From the NCBI GenBank assembly GCA_005877965.1, contig VBNP01000083.1:1-11432 (forward strand): 11,432 nucleotides of DNA, written 5' to 3'. Within the stretch, counting starts at the first letter, position 1, and every line of letters begins with the position of its first letter. The notes beneath the pieces were generated by a model. The model did not search any database. It had not been told where the DNA came from and saw only the letters and a program-made list of their open reading frames with translations. Below, in pieces: positions 1-8,624 of the stretch. Source of the DNA: Gammaproteobacteria bacterium (GTDB lineage Bacteria; Pseudomonadota; Gammaproteobacteria; Steroidobacterales; Steroidobacteraceae). A program made the translations under genes and the position numbers.

Positions 1-179
1 TGAATGTGACCCAGGTGCCGGGAGGGGAAGTGACGCAGGTGAGTATTGGCGAATGCAACGGCGACCAGGCGGTGCGTGAATCGATCGAAGCCGCGGTGTA
101 CCGCGCATCGCCCTTGCCCCCGCCGCCGGATCCGGCGCTGTTCGACCGCAACCTCAAGATCAACTTCAAGCCGGACTGA
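1..179 (+). CDS. tolA: TolA C-terminal domain (partial, 5' end outside window)
   Basis: The open frame entering at base 3 encodes the last 58 residues of a protein and stops with TGA at 177-179. It contains an E-C-N-G-D stretch, a helix ending in Y-R-A-S-P-L-P, a Pro-rich P-D-P-A segment and the ending N-F-K-P-D. This is the usual finish of TolA domain III (compare the D-F-K-P end of E. coli TolA). TolA is the inner-membrane-anchored, periplasm-spanning protein that links the TolQR motor to TolB and Pal in the outer membrane; domain III also receives colicins and phage proteins. The stop overlaps the tolB start (TGATG), so translation is coupled. Identification rests on the short C-terminus plus the tolB-pal context, and is strong. 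Confidence 0.9.
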   Translation, partial: NVTQVPGGEVTQVSIGECNGDQAVRESIEAAVYRASPLPPPPDPALFDRNLKINFKPD

Positions 180-1525
180 TGCGCACGCGGCCGACACCCG
201 CCAGGCAACTCCTGTCAGGGCCGCGTGGTCTGGCAGGGGCGCTCGCGCTGCTTGTCGTCGGCCTGTGCGCCACGCGCAGCGCCCGCGCCGCACTGCAGAT
301 CGAGATCACCTCCGGGGTACGCGATCCGGTACCGATTGCGATCGTGCCGTTCGCGCGTGCCGTGCCTGCCGACGGCGGCCTGGACGTAGCCGAGGTCGTG
401 CAGCACGACCTGGAAGGCAGCGGGCGCTTTCGGGCGCTGCGGCGCGAGCGCATGCCGGCCATGCCGACACGCGCCGATCAGATCGCGGCGGCCGTCTGGA
501 AGAGCGCCGGCAGCGACTACGTCGTGGTCGGGCGCGTGAGCGCCATGGAGAGCGGCCAGCTGACGGTCGACTTTGACCTGGTGAATTCGCTGACCGGGGC
601 ACGGCTCGCCACGCAGCGCTTCGTGGGGGCCCCGGGTGCGCTGCGCAACGCCGCCCACCGGGTGAGTGACGTCATCTACCAGAAGATCCTCGGCGTGCGC
701 GGTGCGTTCGCGACCCGCATCGCCTACGTGGCGGTCGACGGCAGCCCGCCGGCGCAGCACTACCAGCTCATCGTCGCCGATGCCGACGGAGCGAACCCGC
801 ACCTGCTTCTCGAGTCGCGCTTCCCCCTCATGTCGCCCTCGTGGTCGCCGGACGGGCAATGGCTCGCGTATGTCTCGTTCGAGACCAAGCACTCGGGGGT
901 GTACGTGCAGCTGGTGCGCAGCGGCGAGCGGCGCCAGGTGTCGGCGCGCGCCGGGGTCAACGGCGCCCCGGAGTGGTCGCCGGACGGGCGCAAACTGGCG
1001 CTCACCCTGGGGGGGAGCGGTGGCAATCCTGACATCTACATCCTCGATCTCGCCTCCCAGGACCTGACACGGCTCACCGACGATCCGGCGATCGACACCG
1101 AGCCGGTGTGGGCGCCGGATGGGCGCTCGCTGTACTTCACCTCCGACCGCGCCGGCTCGGCGCAGATCTACCAGACCGCGGCGCAGCCGGGCGCACATCC
1201 GAAGCGCATCACCTTCGGCGGCAGTTACAACGCCCGCCCGCGCGTGTCGCCGGATGGCTCGCAGCTGGCGATGGTAACGCTCGACAACGGCGTGTACCGG
1301 ATTGCGGTGCAGGATCTCGCCAGCGGGACGGTGCACGTGCTGTCGCACGGGCGGCTGGACGAATCGCCGAGTTTCGCGCCCAATGGAGCTACACTTATCT
1401 ATTCGGAACGCGAGGGCGAGCGCGGGACGCTGGCGACGGTGTCGACCGACGGCCTCACGGGCTTGCGCCTCAAGGCTGCTCAGGGCGAGGTCCGTGAACC
1501 CGCGTGGGGACCGTTCAGCCCCTGA
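179..1525 (+). CDS. tolB: Tol-Pal system periplasmic beta-propeller protein TolB
   Basis: 448 aa, close to the roughly 430 aa of E. coli TolB. The ATG at 179 overlaps the tolA stop by one base. An Arg-rich n-region and a hydrophobic stretch at residues 18-31 are followed by an S-A-R-A/A-L-Q site, giving a Sec signal peptide cleaved near residue 37. Residues 38-175 are the N-terminal alpha/beta domain, including the family-typical I-A-I-V-P-F at 53-58. A six-bladed propeller follows, marked by the repeats SWSPDG (221), EWSPDG (265), VWAPDG (310), RVSPDG (355), SFAPNG (398) and a closing P-A-W-G-P-F (441). In the family, TolB binds Pal through the propeller and TolA through its N-terminus, and helps constrict the outer membrane during division. 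Nothing appears broken. Confidence 0.97.
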   Translation: MRTRPTPARQLLSGPRGLAGALALLVVGLCATRSARAALQIEITSGVRDPVPIAIVPFARAVPADGGLDVAEVVQHDLEGSGRFRALRRERMPAMPTRADQIAAAVWKSAGSDYVVVGRVSAMESGQLTVDFDLVNSLTGARLATQRFVGAPGALRNAAHRVSDVIYQKILGVRGAFATRIAYVAVDGSPPAQHYQLIVADADGANPHLLLESRFPLMSPSWSPDGQWLAYVSFETKHSGVYVQLVRSGERRQVSARAGVNGAPEWSPDGRKLALTLGGSGGNPDIYILDLASQDLTRLTDDPAIDTEPVWAPDGRSLYFTSDRAGSAQIYQTAAQPGAHPKRITFGGSYNARPRVSPDGSQLAMVTLDNGVYRIAVQDLASGTVHVLSHGRLDESPSFAPNGATLIYSEREGERGTLATVSTDGLTGLRLKAAQGEVREPAWGPFSP

Positions 1526-1560
1526 GCCTGCGCGGTTGCTTCAGATTCGGGAGAAGCGGA

Positions 1561-2121
1561 ATGACCGAGAAAGCCTCCATGCGTCGAGTGATCGTAGTGC
1601 TGCTGGTTGCGGCATCCCTGGCGCTCGGCGCCTGCGCGGCGAAGCGGCCGAAGGCGGCACCGCCGGCGGCGCCCAGTGCCGACGAGGGCGTGCAGGGCTC
1701 CGGCGCCAGCAGTGCCAGCGCCGCCGCGGGCGCGGACGAGGAGGCGGCGGGACCGCAGGCGGGGCTGCTCGCGACGAAGCTGGTGTACTTCGACTTCGAC
1801 AGCAGCGAGATCAAGGGCACCGGCACCGACGTGGTGGCGGCACACGCGAAATATCTCGCCGCCCATTCAGAGACGCGCGTACGGCTAGAGGGGCACACCG
1901 ACGAGCGCGGTTCGCGCGAGTACAACATCGGGCTCGGCGAGCGCCGCGCACAGGCGGTGCGCCGCGCACTGTTGCTGCAGGGTGCCGCGGACGCGCAGAT
2001 CTCCACGGTGAGTTACGGCGAGGAACGCCCCGCGGTACCCGGACACGATGAGGCGGCCTGGGCGAAAAACCGCCGCGTCGAGATCGTCTATCTGACGCAG
2101 CCGCTGCCGCCCAAACAGTGA
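1561..2121 (+). CDS. pal: Peptidoglycan-associated lipoprotein Pal
   Basis: 186 aa from the ATG at 1561, which has a GGGAG-like ribosome site about 10 nt upstream. A second ATG at 1579, still ahead of the hydrophobic core, is possible. A start at 1504 would lie inside tolB. Residues 8-25 form a type II signal peptide with lipobox L-G-A-C, lipidated on Cys25. An Ala/Gly/Pro-rich tether runs to about residue 70. The OmpA-C domain follows: V-Y-F-D-F-D at 75-80, G-H-T-D-E-R-G near 111-117, G-E-R-R-A at 126-130 and N-R-R-V-E-I at 170-175. This domain binds diaminopimelate in peptidoglycan. Pal anchors the outer membrane to the wall and is relocated by TolB/TolA during constriction. It lies 35 nt after tolB and 13 nt before cpoB. 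Confidence 0.97.
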   Translation: MTEKASMRRVIVVLLVAASLALGACAAKRPKAAPPAAPSADEGVQGSGASSASAAAGADEEAAGPQAGLLATKLVYFDFDSSEIKGTGTDVVAAHAKYLAAHSETRVRLEGHTDERGSREYNIGLGERRAQAVRRALLLQGAADAQISTVSYGEERPAVPGHDEAAWAKNRRVEIVYLTQPLPPKQ

Positions 2122-2134
2122 CGGAGGAGCATCC

Positions 2135-2932
2135 ATGCGCCTGATCCTGCTTGCCGTGCTGGGGGCGCTCGCTGCCGGCTGCGCCAGCACCCCGCCCGAG
2201 GCGGACCCGGTGCAGCTGAAGTTGAACGATCTCGATGCGCGCATCACGCGCATCGAGCGCATCGTGGCGAACCAGGTCGAGCTCGCCCAGCGCCTGGATG
2301 AAGTGCAGAGCACCGTGCGCCAGCTGCGCGGCCGACTCGAGGAGCTCGAGCACGGCAACGAGGCGTTGGCGAAACAGCAGCGCGATCTGTACGCCGATCT
2401 GGACAAGCGCCTGGCGGCAGCGAGCGGGGCGGCACCCGCCGGGGCGGCGGCGGGCGGCCCCGTCGGGGAGGCTGCCGCGGTGGGCGCCAGCACGACCCCG
2501 GGGAGCGCGGCGCCCGGCGCAGCCGCAGGCAGCACGGCGTCCTCGGTCGAGCAGGCGGTGTACACCCAGGCGTTCGATGCCCTGAGGGCCGGCAGTTACT
2601 CGGTCGCGATCACGGGCTTCAAGGACTTTCTCGGCACCTACCCCGCCAGTCCGCTGGCGGAGAATGCCCAGTACTGGCTGGGAGAAGCCTACTACGTGAA
2701 CCACGACTACGAGGCGGCCGCGGGGGCATTCCGCGCGGTGCTGAAGAAATGGCCGGACTCGCGCAAGGCGCCCGATGCGCTGCTGAAGCTCGGTTACACG
2801 CAATATGCGCTGAAGCAGTATTCCGCGGCCCGGGCCACGCTGAGCGAGGTCACGCGCAAGTACCCGGGGAGCGACTCCGCCAAGCTCGCGGCCGACCGCC
2901 TGCGCCGCGTTCCCGCAGCTCCCTCCCAGTAA
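2135..2932 (+). CDS. cpoB: Cell division coordinator CpoB (YbgF family), apparent lipoprotein form
   Basis: 265 aa, ATG preceded by a strong GGAGGAG ribosome site at 2123-2129. Residues 1-16 form a short signal ending L-A-A-G-C, followed directly by A-S-T. This looks like a lipobox (Cys16), whereas E. coli CpoB has an ordinary SPase I signal. Residues 28-93 are a heptad-rich coiled coil, the trimerisation region of the family. Residues 94-135 are a low-complexity Ala/Gly/Pro linker. Residues 140-258 carry three TPR-like repeats (Y-S-V-A-I-T-G-F, Y-E-A-A-A-G-A-F and Y-S-A-A-R-A-T-L). In E. coli CpoB binds TolA and PBP1B and couples septal wall synthesis to outer-membrane constriction. Family and locus are certain; lipidation is inferred from the N-terminus alone. 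Confidence 0.94.
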   Translation: MRLILLAVLGALAAGCASTPPEADPVQLKLNDLDARITRIERIVANQVELAQRLDEVQSTVRQLRGRLEELEHGNEALAKQQRDLYADLDKRLAAASGAAPAGAAAGGPVGEAAAVGASTTPGSAAPGAAAGSTASSVEQAVYTQAFDALRAGSYSVAITGFKDFLGTYPASPLAENAQYWLGEAYYVNHDYEAAAGAFRAVLKKWPDSRKAPDALLKLGYTQYALKQYSAARATLSEVTRKYPGSDSAKLAADRLRRVPAAPSQ

Positions 2933-2960
2933 GGCATCGCGCGCGGCCAGGGCGCATGCA

Positions 2961-3602
2961 GTGACGCGCCTCAAGATCACCGAGATTTTCCACTCCCTGC
3001 AGGGCGAGGCGGACACCGCAGGCTGGCCCACGGTGTTCGTGCGCCTCACGGGCTGCCCGCTGCGCTGCCAGTATTGCGACACCGCTTATGCCTTCCACGG
3101 CGGCGAGTGGTGGGAGGCGGACGCGATCGTGGCGCGGGTACGCGAGTTCGGCACCCCGTACGTCTGTGTGACCGGAGGCGAACCCCTGGCGCAGAAGGGC
3201 TGCCCGCAGCTGCTGACCATGCTGTGCGATGCCGGCCTGCGGGTCTCGCTGGAAACCAGTGGCGCGATGGCGCTCGGGGGCGTCGATGCGCGCGTGTCGA
3301 GGGTCGTCGACGTCAAGACGCCCGGTTCCGGCGAGGAACACCGCAACCGCTATGAGGAGCTGGCGCGGCTGTGCTCGCGGGACCTGGTGAAGTTCGTGAT
3401 CTGCGGGCGCGGCGACTACGAGTGGAGTCGCGGCAAGCTGCGCGAGCTCACCCTTCCGGCCGGCTGTACGGTGTTGTTTTCGCCGAGTCATGAGCAGCTC
3501 GCGGCGCGCGAGCTCGCCGACTGGATACTCGAGGACCGGCTGGCGGTGCGCCTGCAGATCCAGCTGCACAAGTACCTGTGGGGCAATGTGCCGGGGAAGT
3601 AG
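2961..3602 (+). CDS. queE: 7-carboxy-7-deazaguanine synthase (radical SAM) QueE
   Basis: 213 aa from a GTG at 2961, 28 nt after cpoB. The N-terminus reads T-E-I-F-H-S-L-Q-G-E, the family's usual beginning, so this start is well supported despite a weak ribosome site. The radical SAM CxxxCxxC motif is at Cys32, Cys36 and Cys39 and binds the [4Fe-4S] cluster. The SAM-contacting V-T-G-G-E-P-L follows near residues 70-76. The C-terminus has the family signature Q-I-Q-L-H-K-Y-L-W-G. The enzyme contracts 6-carboxy-tetrahydropterin to 7-carboxy-7-deazaguanine in preQ0/queuosine synthesis in the cytoplasm. One nucleotide separates it from queC, so translation is probably coupled. QueD and QueF are not in the window. 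Confidence 0.95.
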   Translation: MTRLKITEIFHSLQGEADTAGWPTVFVRLTGCPLRCQYCDTAYAFHGGEWWEADAIVARVREFGTPYVCVTGGEPLAQKGCPQLLTMLCDAGLRVSLETSGAMALGGVDARVSRVVDVKTPGSGEEHRNRYEELARLCSRDLVKFVICGRGDYEWSRGKLRELTLPAGCTVLFSPSHEQLAARELADWILEDRLAVRLQIQLHKYLWGNVPGK

Positions 3603-3603
3603 C

Positions 3604-4284
3604 GTGACGGCATCTGCCGCGGTGGTGTTGTTGTCCGGGGGCCTCGACTCGGCCACGGTGCTGGCGATTGCGCGCCAACAGGGATTCATCTGTCACGCGC
3701 TGTCGGTTGACTACGGGCAGCGCCATGCCGCCGAGCTGGCGGCGGCGCGGCGCGTGGCGCGCGCCGGCGGTGCCCGCGAGCACCGGGTCATGTGCGTCGA
3801 TCTCGCCGGCATAGGCGGCTCGGCGCTCACCGACCTACGTCTTGCGGTGCCGGAAACTCCCACCACCGGCATACCGGTCACTTACGTTCCGGCGCGCAAC
3901 ACCATCATGCTGTCGCTCGCGCTCGCCTGGGCCGAGGTGCTCGGGGCGCGCGATGTGTTCATCGGCGTCAACGTGCTGGATTCGAGCGGCTATCCGGACT
4001 GCCGCCCCGAATTCATCGCCGCCTTCGGCGCGCTCGCCGCGCTCGCGACCCGGGCGGGGGTCGAAGGCAGCCCGTGCCGCGTGCATACGCCGTTGATCGC
4101 GCTCACCAAGGCCGAGATCATCCGCGAAGGCACGCGCCTCGGTGTTGACTACGGCCAGACGGTCTCGTGCTATCAGGCCGACGGGGAGGGACGGGCCTGC
4201 GGGCGCTGTGAGGCGTGCCGGTTGCGGCGCGCCGGATTTGCGGCGGCGGGGCTTGCCGATCCGACGCGCTATCAACGCCCCTGA
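3604..4284 (+). CDS. queC: 7-cyano-7-deazaguanine (preQ0) synthase QueC
   Basis: 226 aa from a GTG at 3604, one base after the queE stop. The frame stays open upstream to 3490, but that stretch is the other frame of queE. The GTG start gives the normal family length and places the ATP-binding P-loop S-G-G-L-D-S at residues 11-16. Four zinc cysteines sit near the C-terminus (Cys189, 199, 202, 205; pattern C-x9-C-x2-C-x2-C). The enzyme uses ATP and ammonia to convert 7-carboxy-7-deazaguanine to preQ0, the step after QueE. The start has no clear ribosome site, fitting reinitiation from queE. Its stop lies two bases from the stop of the convergent permease gene, so there is no room for a dedicated terminator. 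Confidence 0.96.
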   Translation: MTASAAVVLLSGGLDSATVLAIARQQGFICHALSVDYGQRHAAELAAARRVARAGGAREHRVMCVDLAGIGGSALTDLRLAVPETPTTGIPVTYVPARNTIMLSLALAWAEVLGARDVFIGVNVLDSSGYPDCRPEFIAAFGALAALATRAGVEGSPCRVHTPLIALTKAEIIREGTRLGVDYGQTVSCYQADGEGRACGRCEACRLRRAGFAAAGLADPTRYQRP

Positions 4285-4286
4285 GC

Positions 4287-5653
4287 TCAGCCGGCCTCGC
4301 TGCCGACGGCCGGCGCGGCGCGGCGCTGTGTGTACAGCCACCACAGATATAGCGGCACCCCGGCGCCGCCGAGGGCGATCGTCCACAACAGCGGCTCGGC
4401 GCCGATGCCGATCGAAACCCACACGCAGTAGATCACGGCCGCGAACGCCGCCGCCTGCAACCACCGCGGCCGGCGCGCCCGCGCCGGCAGCTGACCCCGC
4501 CGGCGCAGCACGATGAGCCCGAGCGTGCTCGCCACGTACAAGGGCAGGGTCGCTCCGGTCGCTATCACGATAAGCAGAGAAAAGACCTTGCTGATCGAGT
4601 CCGTGTAGTTGGTGAGCAGCATGACGCTGGCCACGACTCCGGTGAGGAGCAAGGCGCGCGCCGGTGCGCCGCGGCTGTTCTCGCGCATGAACATCGCCGG
4701 ACAGCCGCCGTGCCGGCTCATGCATTGCGCGACCTCGCCTGCCAGCAAGGTCCAGCCGTTCAAGACTCCGAGGCCGCTCACGAGCACGAAGGCGGCCACC
4801 GCCTGGCCATAGTGTCCGCCCAGCACGCGCGCAAAGAGGTCCGCGTACGGCGAATTGGAGACGGCCAGCTCGGCCTGCGGTATCACGAACATCGGCACTG
4901 CCGAAATGGCGATGTAGATCGCCGCTGCCATGAGGGTGCCGGTGAGCGTGGCACGGGGAATGGTGCGCTCGGGGTCGCGCACGCGGCTCGCCGGGATCAT
5001 CGCGCATTCGATGCCGAGCATCGCAAACAGAGCCAGGCTTGAGACACTGCTGATTTCGCGCCATGATGCCGGGTTGGACGGCACATGCGCGGCGTAGATC
5101 GCGGGATGGGCCAACAGCAGCCACAGACCGAGAACGATGACGCCGACTTGCGGCACGAGCTTCAGTACCGTCGTCAGGGCCTGCACCCAACCTGCGGTAC
5201 GTGCGCCGAGCAGATTGATGCCGACAAACATCCAGATCAGCGAAAGTGCGACCAGACCCGCCAGGCCGGCAGTGTGAGTGAGCCCGGGGAAGAAGATCGT
5301 GAGATAGCCCACCAGTCCGATTGCGATTGCGACGTTCGCGACCCATATCGAGACCCAGTAGCACCACATCACGATGAACGCGGCCCCCTTGCCGAAGGCG
5401 CGCTCGGTGTAGGCGGAGGGGCCATCGTCTGCGGGAAAGGCACGGGCGAGGCCGGCGAAGGATATCGCCAGGAACCCACAGCCGACCACCGTAACCAGCC
5501 AGCCGCTGAACGCATTGAGCCCGTACGGGGCCAGCGTCGCGGGCATGGCGAAGATCCCGACACCGATGATGTTGCCGAGCACCAGCGCAGTGCACATCCA
5601 GAAGCCGAGGACGCGGGGTCCTTCGCTCGGGGCGGACCGGTCCGGCGCGGCGT

Positions 5654-5657
<4 letters not shown>
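4287..5657 (-). CDS. APC-superfamily amino acid/polyamine permease (AdiC/CadB/PotE-like)
   Basis: 456 aa if started at the TTG at 5657, which overlaps the upstream aminotransferase stop (TTGA). No ATG or GTG exists before TM1 in this frame; the first ATG (W-M-C-T-A-L) is already inside the membrane helix. About 12 hydrophobic segments are visible. TM1 has the APC signature G-N-I-I-G-V-G-I-F (residues 28-36). Later segments match the AdiC group: L-G-I-E-C-A where AdiC has F-I-G-V-E-S-A, and N-G-W-T-L-L-A-G-E where AdiC has G-W-T-L-L-A-G-Q, which includes substrate-sensing Trp293. Two AdiC substrate residues appear changed (Ser26 to Val, Trp202 to Phe), so arginine/agmatine specificity should not be assumed. 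As last gene of the operon it probably imports or exchanges the amino compound degraded by its neighbours. Confidence 0.85.
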
Positions 5658-6953
<1,296 letters not shown>

Positions 6954-6979
<26 letters not shown>

Positions 6980-7778
6980 CGGCAGTCCTCAGGTTGATGC
7001 GCACGGCAACGGCGTGCGCTTGGGCTGTAGCTGCGTGCAGGGCGCGCAGCGTGTCGAGATCGGCCGGCTGTGGCGACGGCAAGACCTGCAGATCGTGCGC
7101 CACGCGCAGCGGCCAGCCGGTGGCGGCGCGCACGGCGTCCACCGCGACGCCGGGATAGATAGCGCACAGCTGCAGCTCATCGGTCTCGGGGTGAGGGCGC
7201 AGGATGCCGAAGTCGGTGATCACGGCCCGCGGGCCGCGACCCGGAAAGCCGGCGCGGGCGCGCTCGCCGGCGCCGCCCAGGTACCCGCAGCTCGTCAGGA
7301 AGTCAAGACGCGCGACAAAACTGCGCGGCGACTGTTTCATGATCACCAGCACCTCGCGGGCGTGCGCCGCGATCTCGGGAGCGCCGCCGGAGCCCGGCAG
7401 GCGCACCGCCGGCCGGGCGTAGCTGCCGATCACCGTGGTGTTGAGATTGCCATGGCGGTCGATCTGCGCGGCGCTGAGGAAGCCCACGTCCACCCGGCCG
7501 CGCTGCAGATAGTGCGCGAACACCTCCGGGAGGGACACGACGCAGGCGGCGGTATCGGCAAGCTCACCGTCCCCGATCGACAGCGGCAGCACCTGCGGGC
7601 GGGCGCCCACCGTGCCGGACTCGTAGATCAGGACGAGCTGCGGGGCGTGCGTGCGCCGCGCCAGGTTGCAGGCGGCACTGGGCAGTCCGATGCCGACGAA
7701 GCATACCGCCGCGTCGGCCAGCTGCCGGGCCGCGGTCACGGTCATCATCTCCTCCGCAGTGCAGGCGCCGGCGCTCAC
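6954..7778 (-). CDS. Family I CoA-transferase, beta subunit (GctB/PcaJ-like)
   Basis: 274 aa from a GTG at 7778 that overlaps the alpha-subunit stop (GTGA). A competing start is the ATG at 7745, which has a well-placed GGAGG; it would give 263 aa. The E-E-M-M-T-V segment around it resembles family N-termini, so the longer form is kept with moderate confidence. Motifs include C-F-V-G-I-G-L-P-S (residues 26-34), Y-E-S-G-T-V-G with Glu53 as expected catalytic nucleophile of family I CoA-transferases, a D-R-H-G-N-L-N segment, and L-P-G-S-G-G-A near mid-protein. The enzyme would carry CoA from acetyl- or succinyl-CoA to a carboxylic acid through a glutamyl-CoA thioester. Related folds include the IpdB steroid-ring hydrolase subunit, but the E-S-G motif favours a true transferase. 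It overlaps the aminotransferase start. Confidence 0.86.
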
Positions 7779-8617
7779 GCCGCCACCCGCAGACGCCGCA
7801 GCAGTTCGGCGTGGTCACGGCTTGCCAGCACGTACTGCTGCATCCATTGCTGAAAGCGCTCGCGCTCGCGCGCAATCGCATCCCACTCGCCGTAGAAGCG
7901 ATTGTCACGCGGGTAGCACCCGGCGGCGTACGAGGGATGAGCACCGCCGGGCACGATGCTGACGGCGCTGATGAGCCAGTGAGGCAGCACGATCGCATTC
8001 AGCGGCGCATCGAGGCGTTCCACCCGCGCTTCGACCGTCACCAGCAGGCAACGCGCCGCGAGTGCCGCCTCGCGCGCCGCGCCGATGATGCCGCGGATCA
8101 GCACGTTGCCTTGCTGATCCGCCTGCTGAGCGTGCAGGATCGTGACGTCCGGATTGATCGCCGCCACGGCCAGGAGTGAGTCGCCGCTGAAGGGGCAGGC
8201 GAGCGTCCTCGGGCCGCCGACCCGATCGAGGCCGGTGTCGGCGTAGTGGCGCATGAGTCCGCAGGGCAGGCCGCTCGCGCCCGCCTGATAGGCCACGCCC
8301 ATTTCGGCGTGCGTGCGCTCGCTGATGGTCAGCGGCTGCGGCCAATCCCGTTCGATCGCATCGCGCAGGCGATGCAGGGAACCGACCCCGGGGTTGCCGC
8401 CCCAGGAGAAGGTCAGCCGCTCGGCACAGCCCATGCCGATCATCTGGTCGCAGATCAGATCGGGGGTCATGCGGATCAGATGCAGGCGGCGGCGGCTCTG
8501 GCGAATGATCTCGTGACCGGCGGCAAACGGGATCAGATGCGTGAAGCCCTCGAGCGCCACGCTCTGACCGTCGCGCACGTGCTGCGCGATCGCATCGGAG
8601 AGCGTCATCAGCGGCAT
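7775..8617 (-). CDS. Family I CoA-transferase, alpha subunit (GctA/PcaI-like)
   Basis: 280 aa from the ATG at 8617, seven bases after the stop of the aldehyde dehydrogenase gene. A second ATG at 8608 (residue 4) is possible; neither has a strong ribosome site. The frame is open farther upstream only through the other frame of that gene. Residues 18-40 carry the glycine turn and start of the Rossmann-like fold typical of alpha subunits (A-L-E-G-F-T-H-L-I-P, then A-A-G-H-E). A W-G-G-N-P-G-V-G segment follows near residue 72, and D-Q-Q-G-N-V sits in the second half. Alpha subunits bind CoA and pair with the catalytic beta subunit. The four-base overlap with the beta gene suits equal production of both. 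It resembles glutaconate CoA-transferase and 3-oxoadipate CoA-transferase; the acid substrate is unknown. Confidence 0.86.
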   Translation of the reverse strand: MPLMTLSDAIAQHVRDGQSVALEGFTHLIPFAAGHEIIRQSRRRLHLIRMTPDLICDQMIGMGCAERLTFSWGGNPGVGSLHRLRDAIERDWPQPLTISERTHAEMGVAYQAGASGLPCGLMRHYADTGLDRVGGPRTLACPFSGDSLLAVAAINPDVTILHAQQADQQGNVLIRGIIGAAREAALAARCLLVTVEARVERLDAPLNAIVLPHWLISAVSIVPGGAHPSYAAGCYPRDNRFYGEWDAIARERERFQQWMQQYVLASRDHAELLRRLRVAA

Positions 8618-8624
8618 TCGGGTG

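Noticed and set aside
215..1348. 377-aa antisense frame within tolB
   Set aside because: Opposite to a complete tolB, His/Arg/Ala rich and without motifs.
1504..1560. Upstream ATG for Pal at 1504
   Set aside because: It overlaps the end of tolB and adds a 19-residue Arg-containing leader before the lipoprotein signal; the ATG at 1561 has a ribosome site and gives a normal signal peptide.
1811..3082. 423-aa open frame on the minus strand across pal, cpoB and the queE start
   Set aside because: It is antisense to three well-identified genes, is Arg/Ala/Gly rich with no recognisable domain, and reflects high third-position GC.
3835..5595. 586-aa open frame on the minus strand across queC and the permease
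   Set aside because: Frame-shifted shadow of the permease plus antisense of queC; the true permease reading has membrane helices and APC motifs.
7014..7853. 279-aa plus-strand frame opposite the CoA-transferase beta gene
   Set aside because: Antisense shadow without domain similarity or ribosome site.
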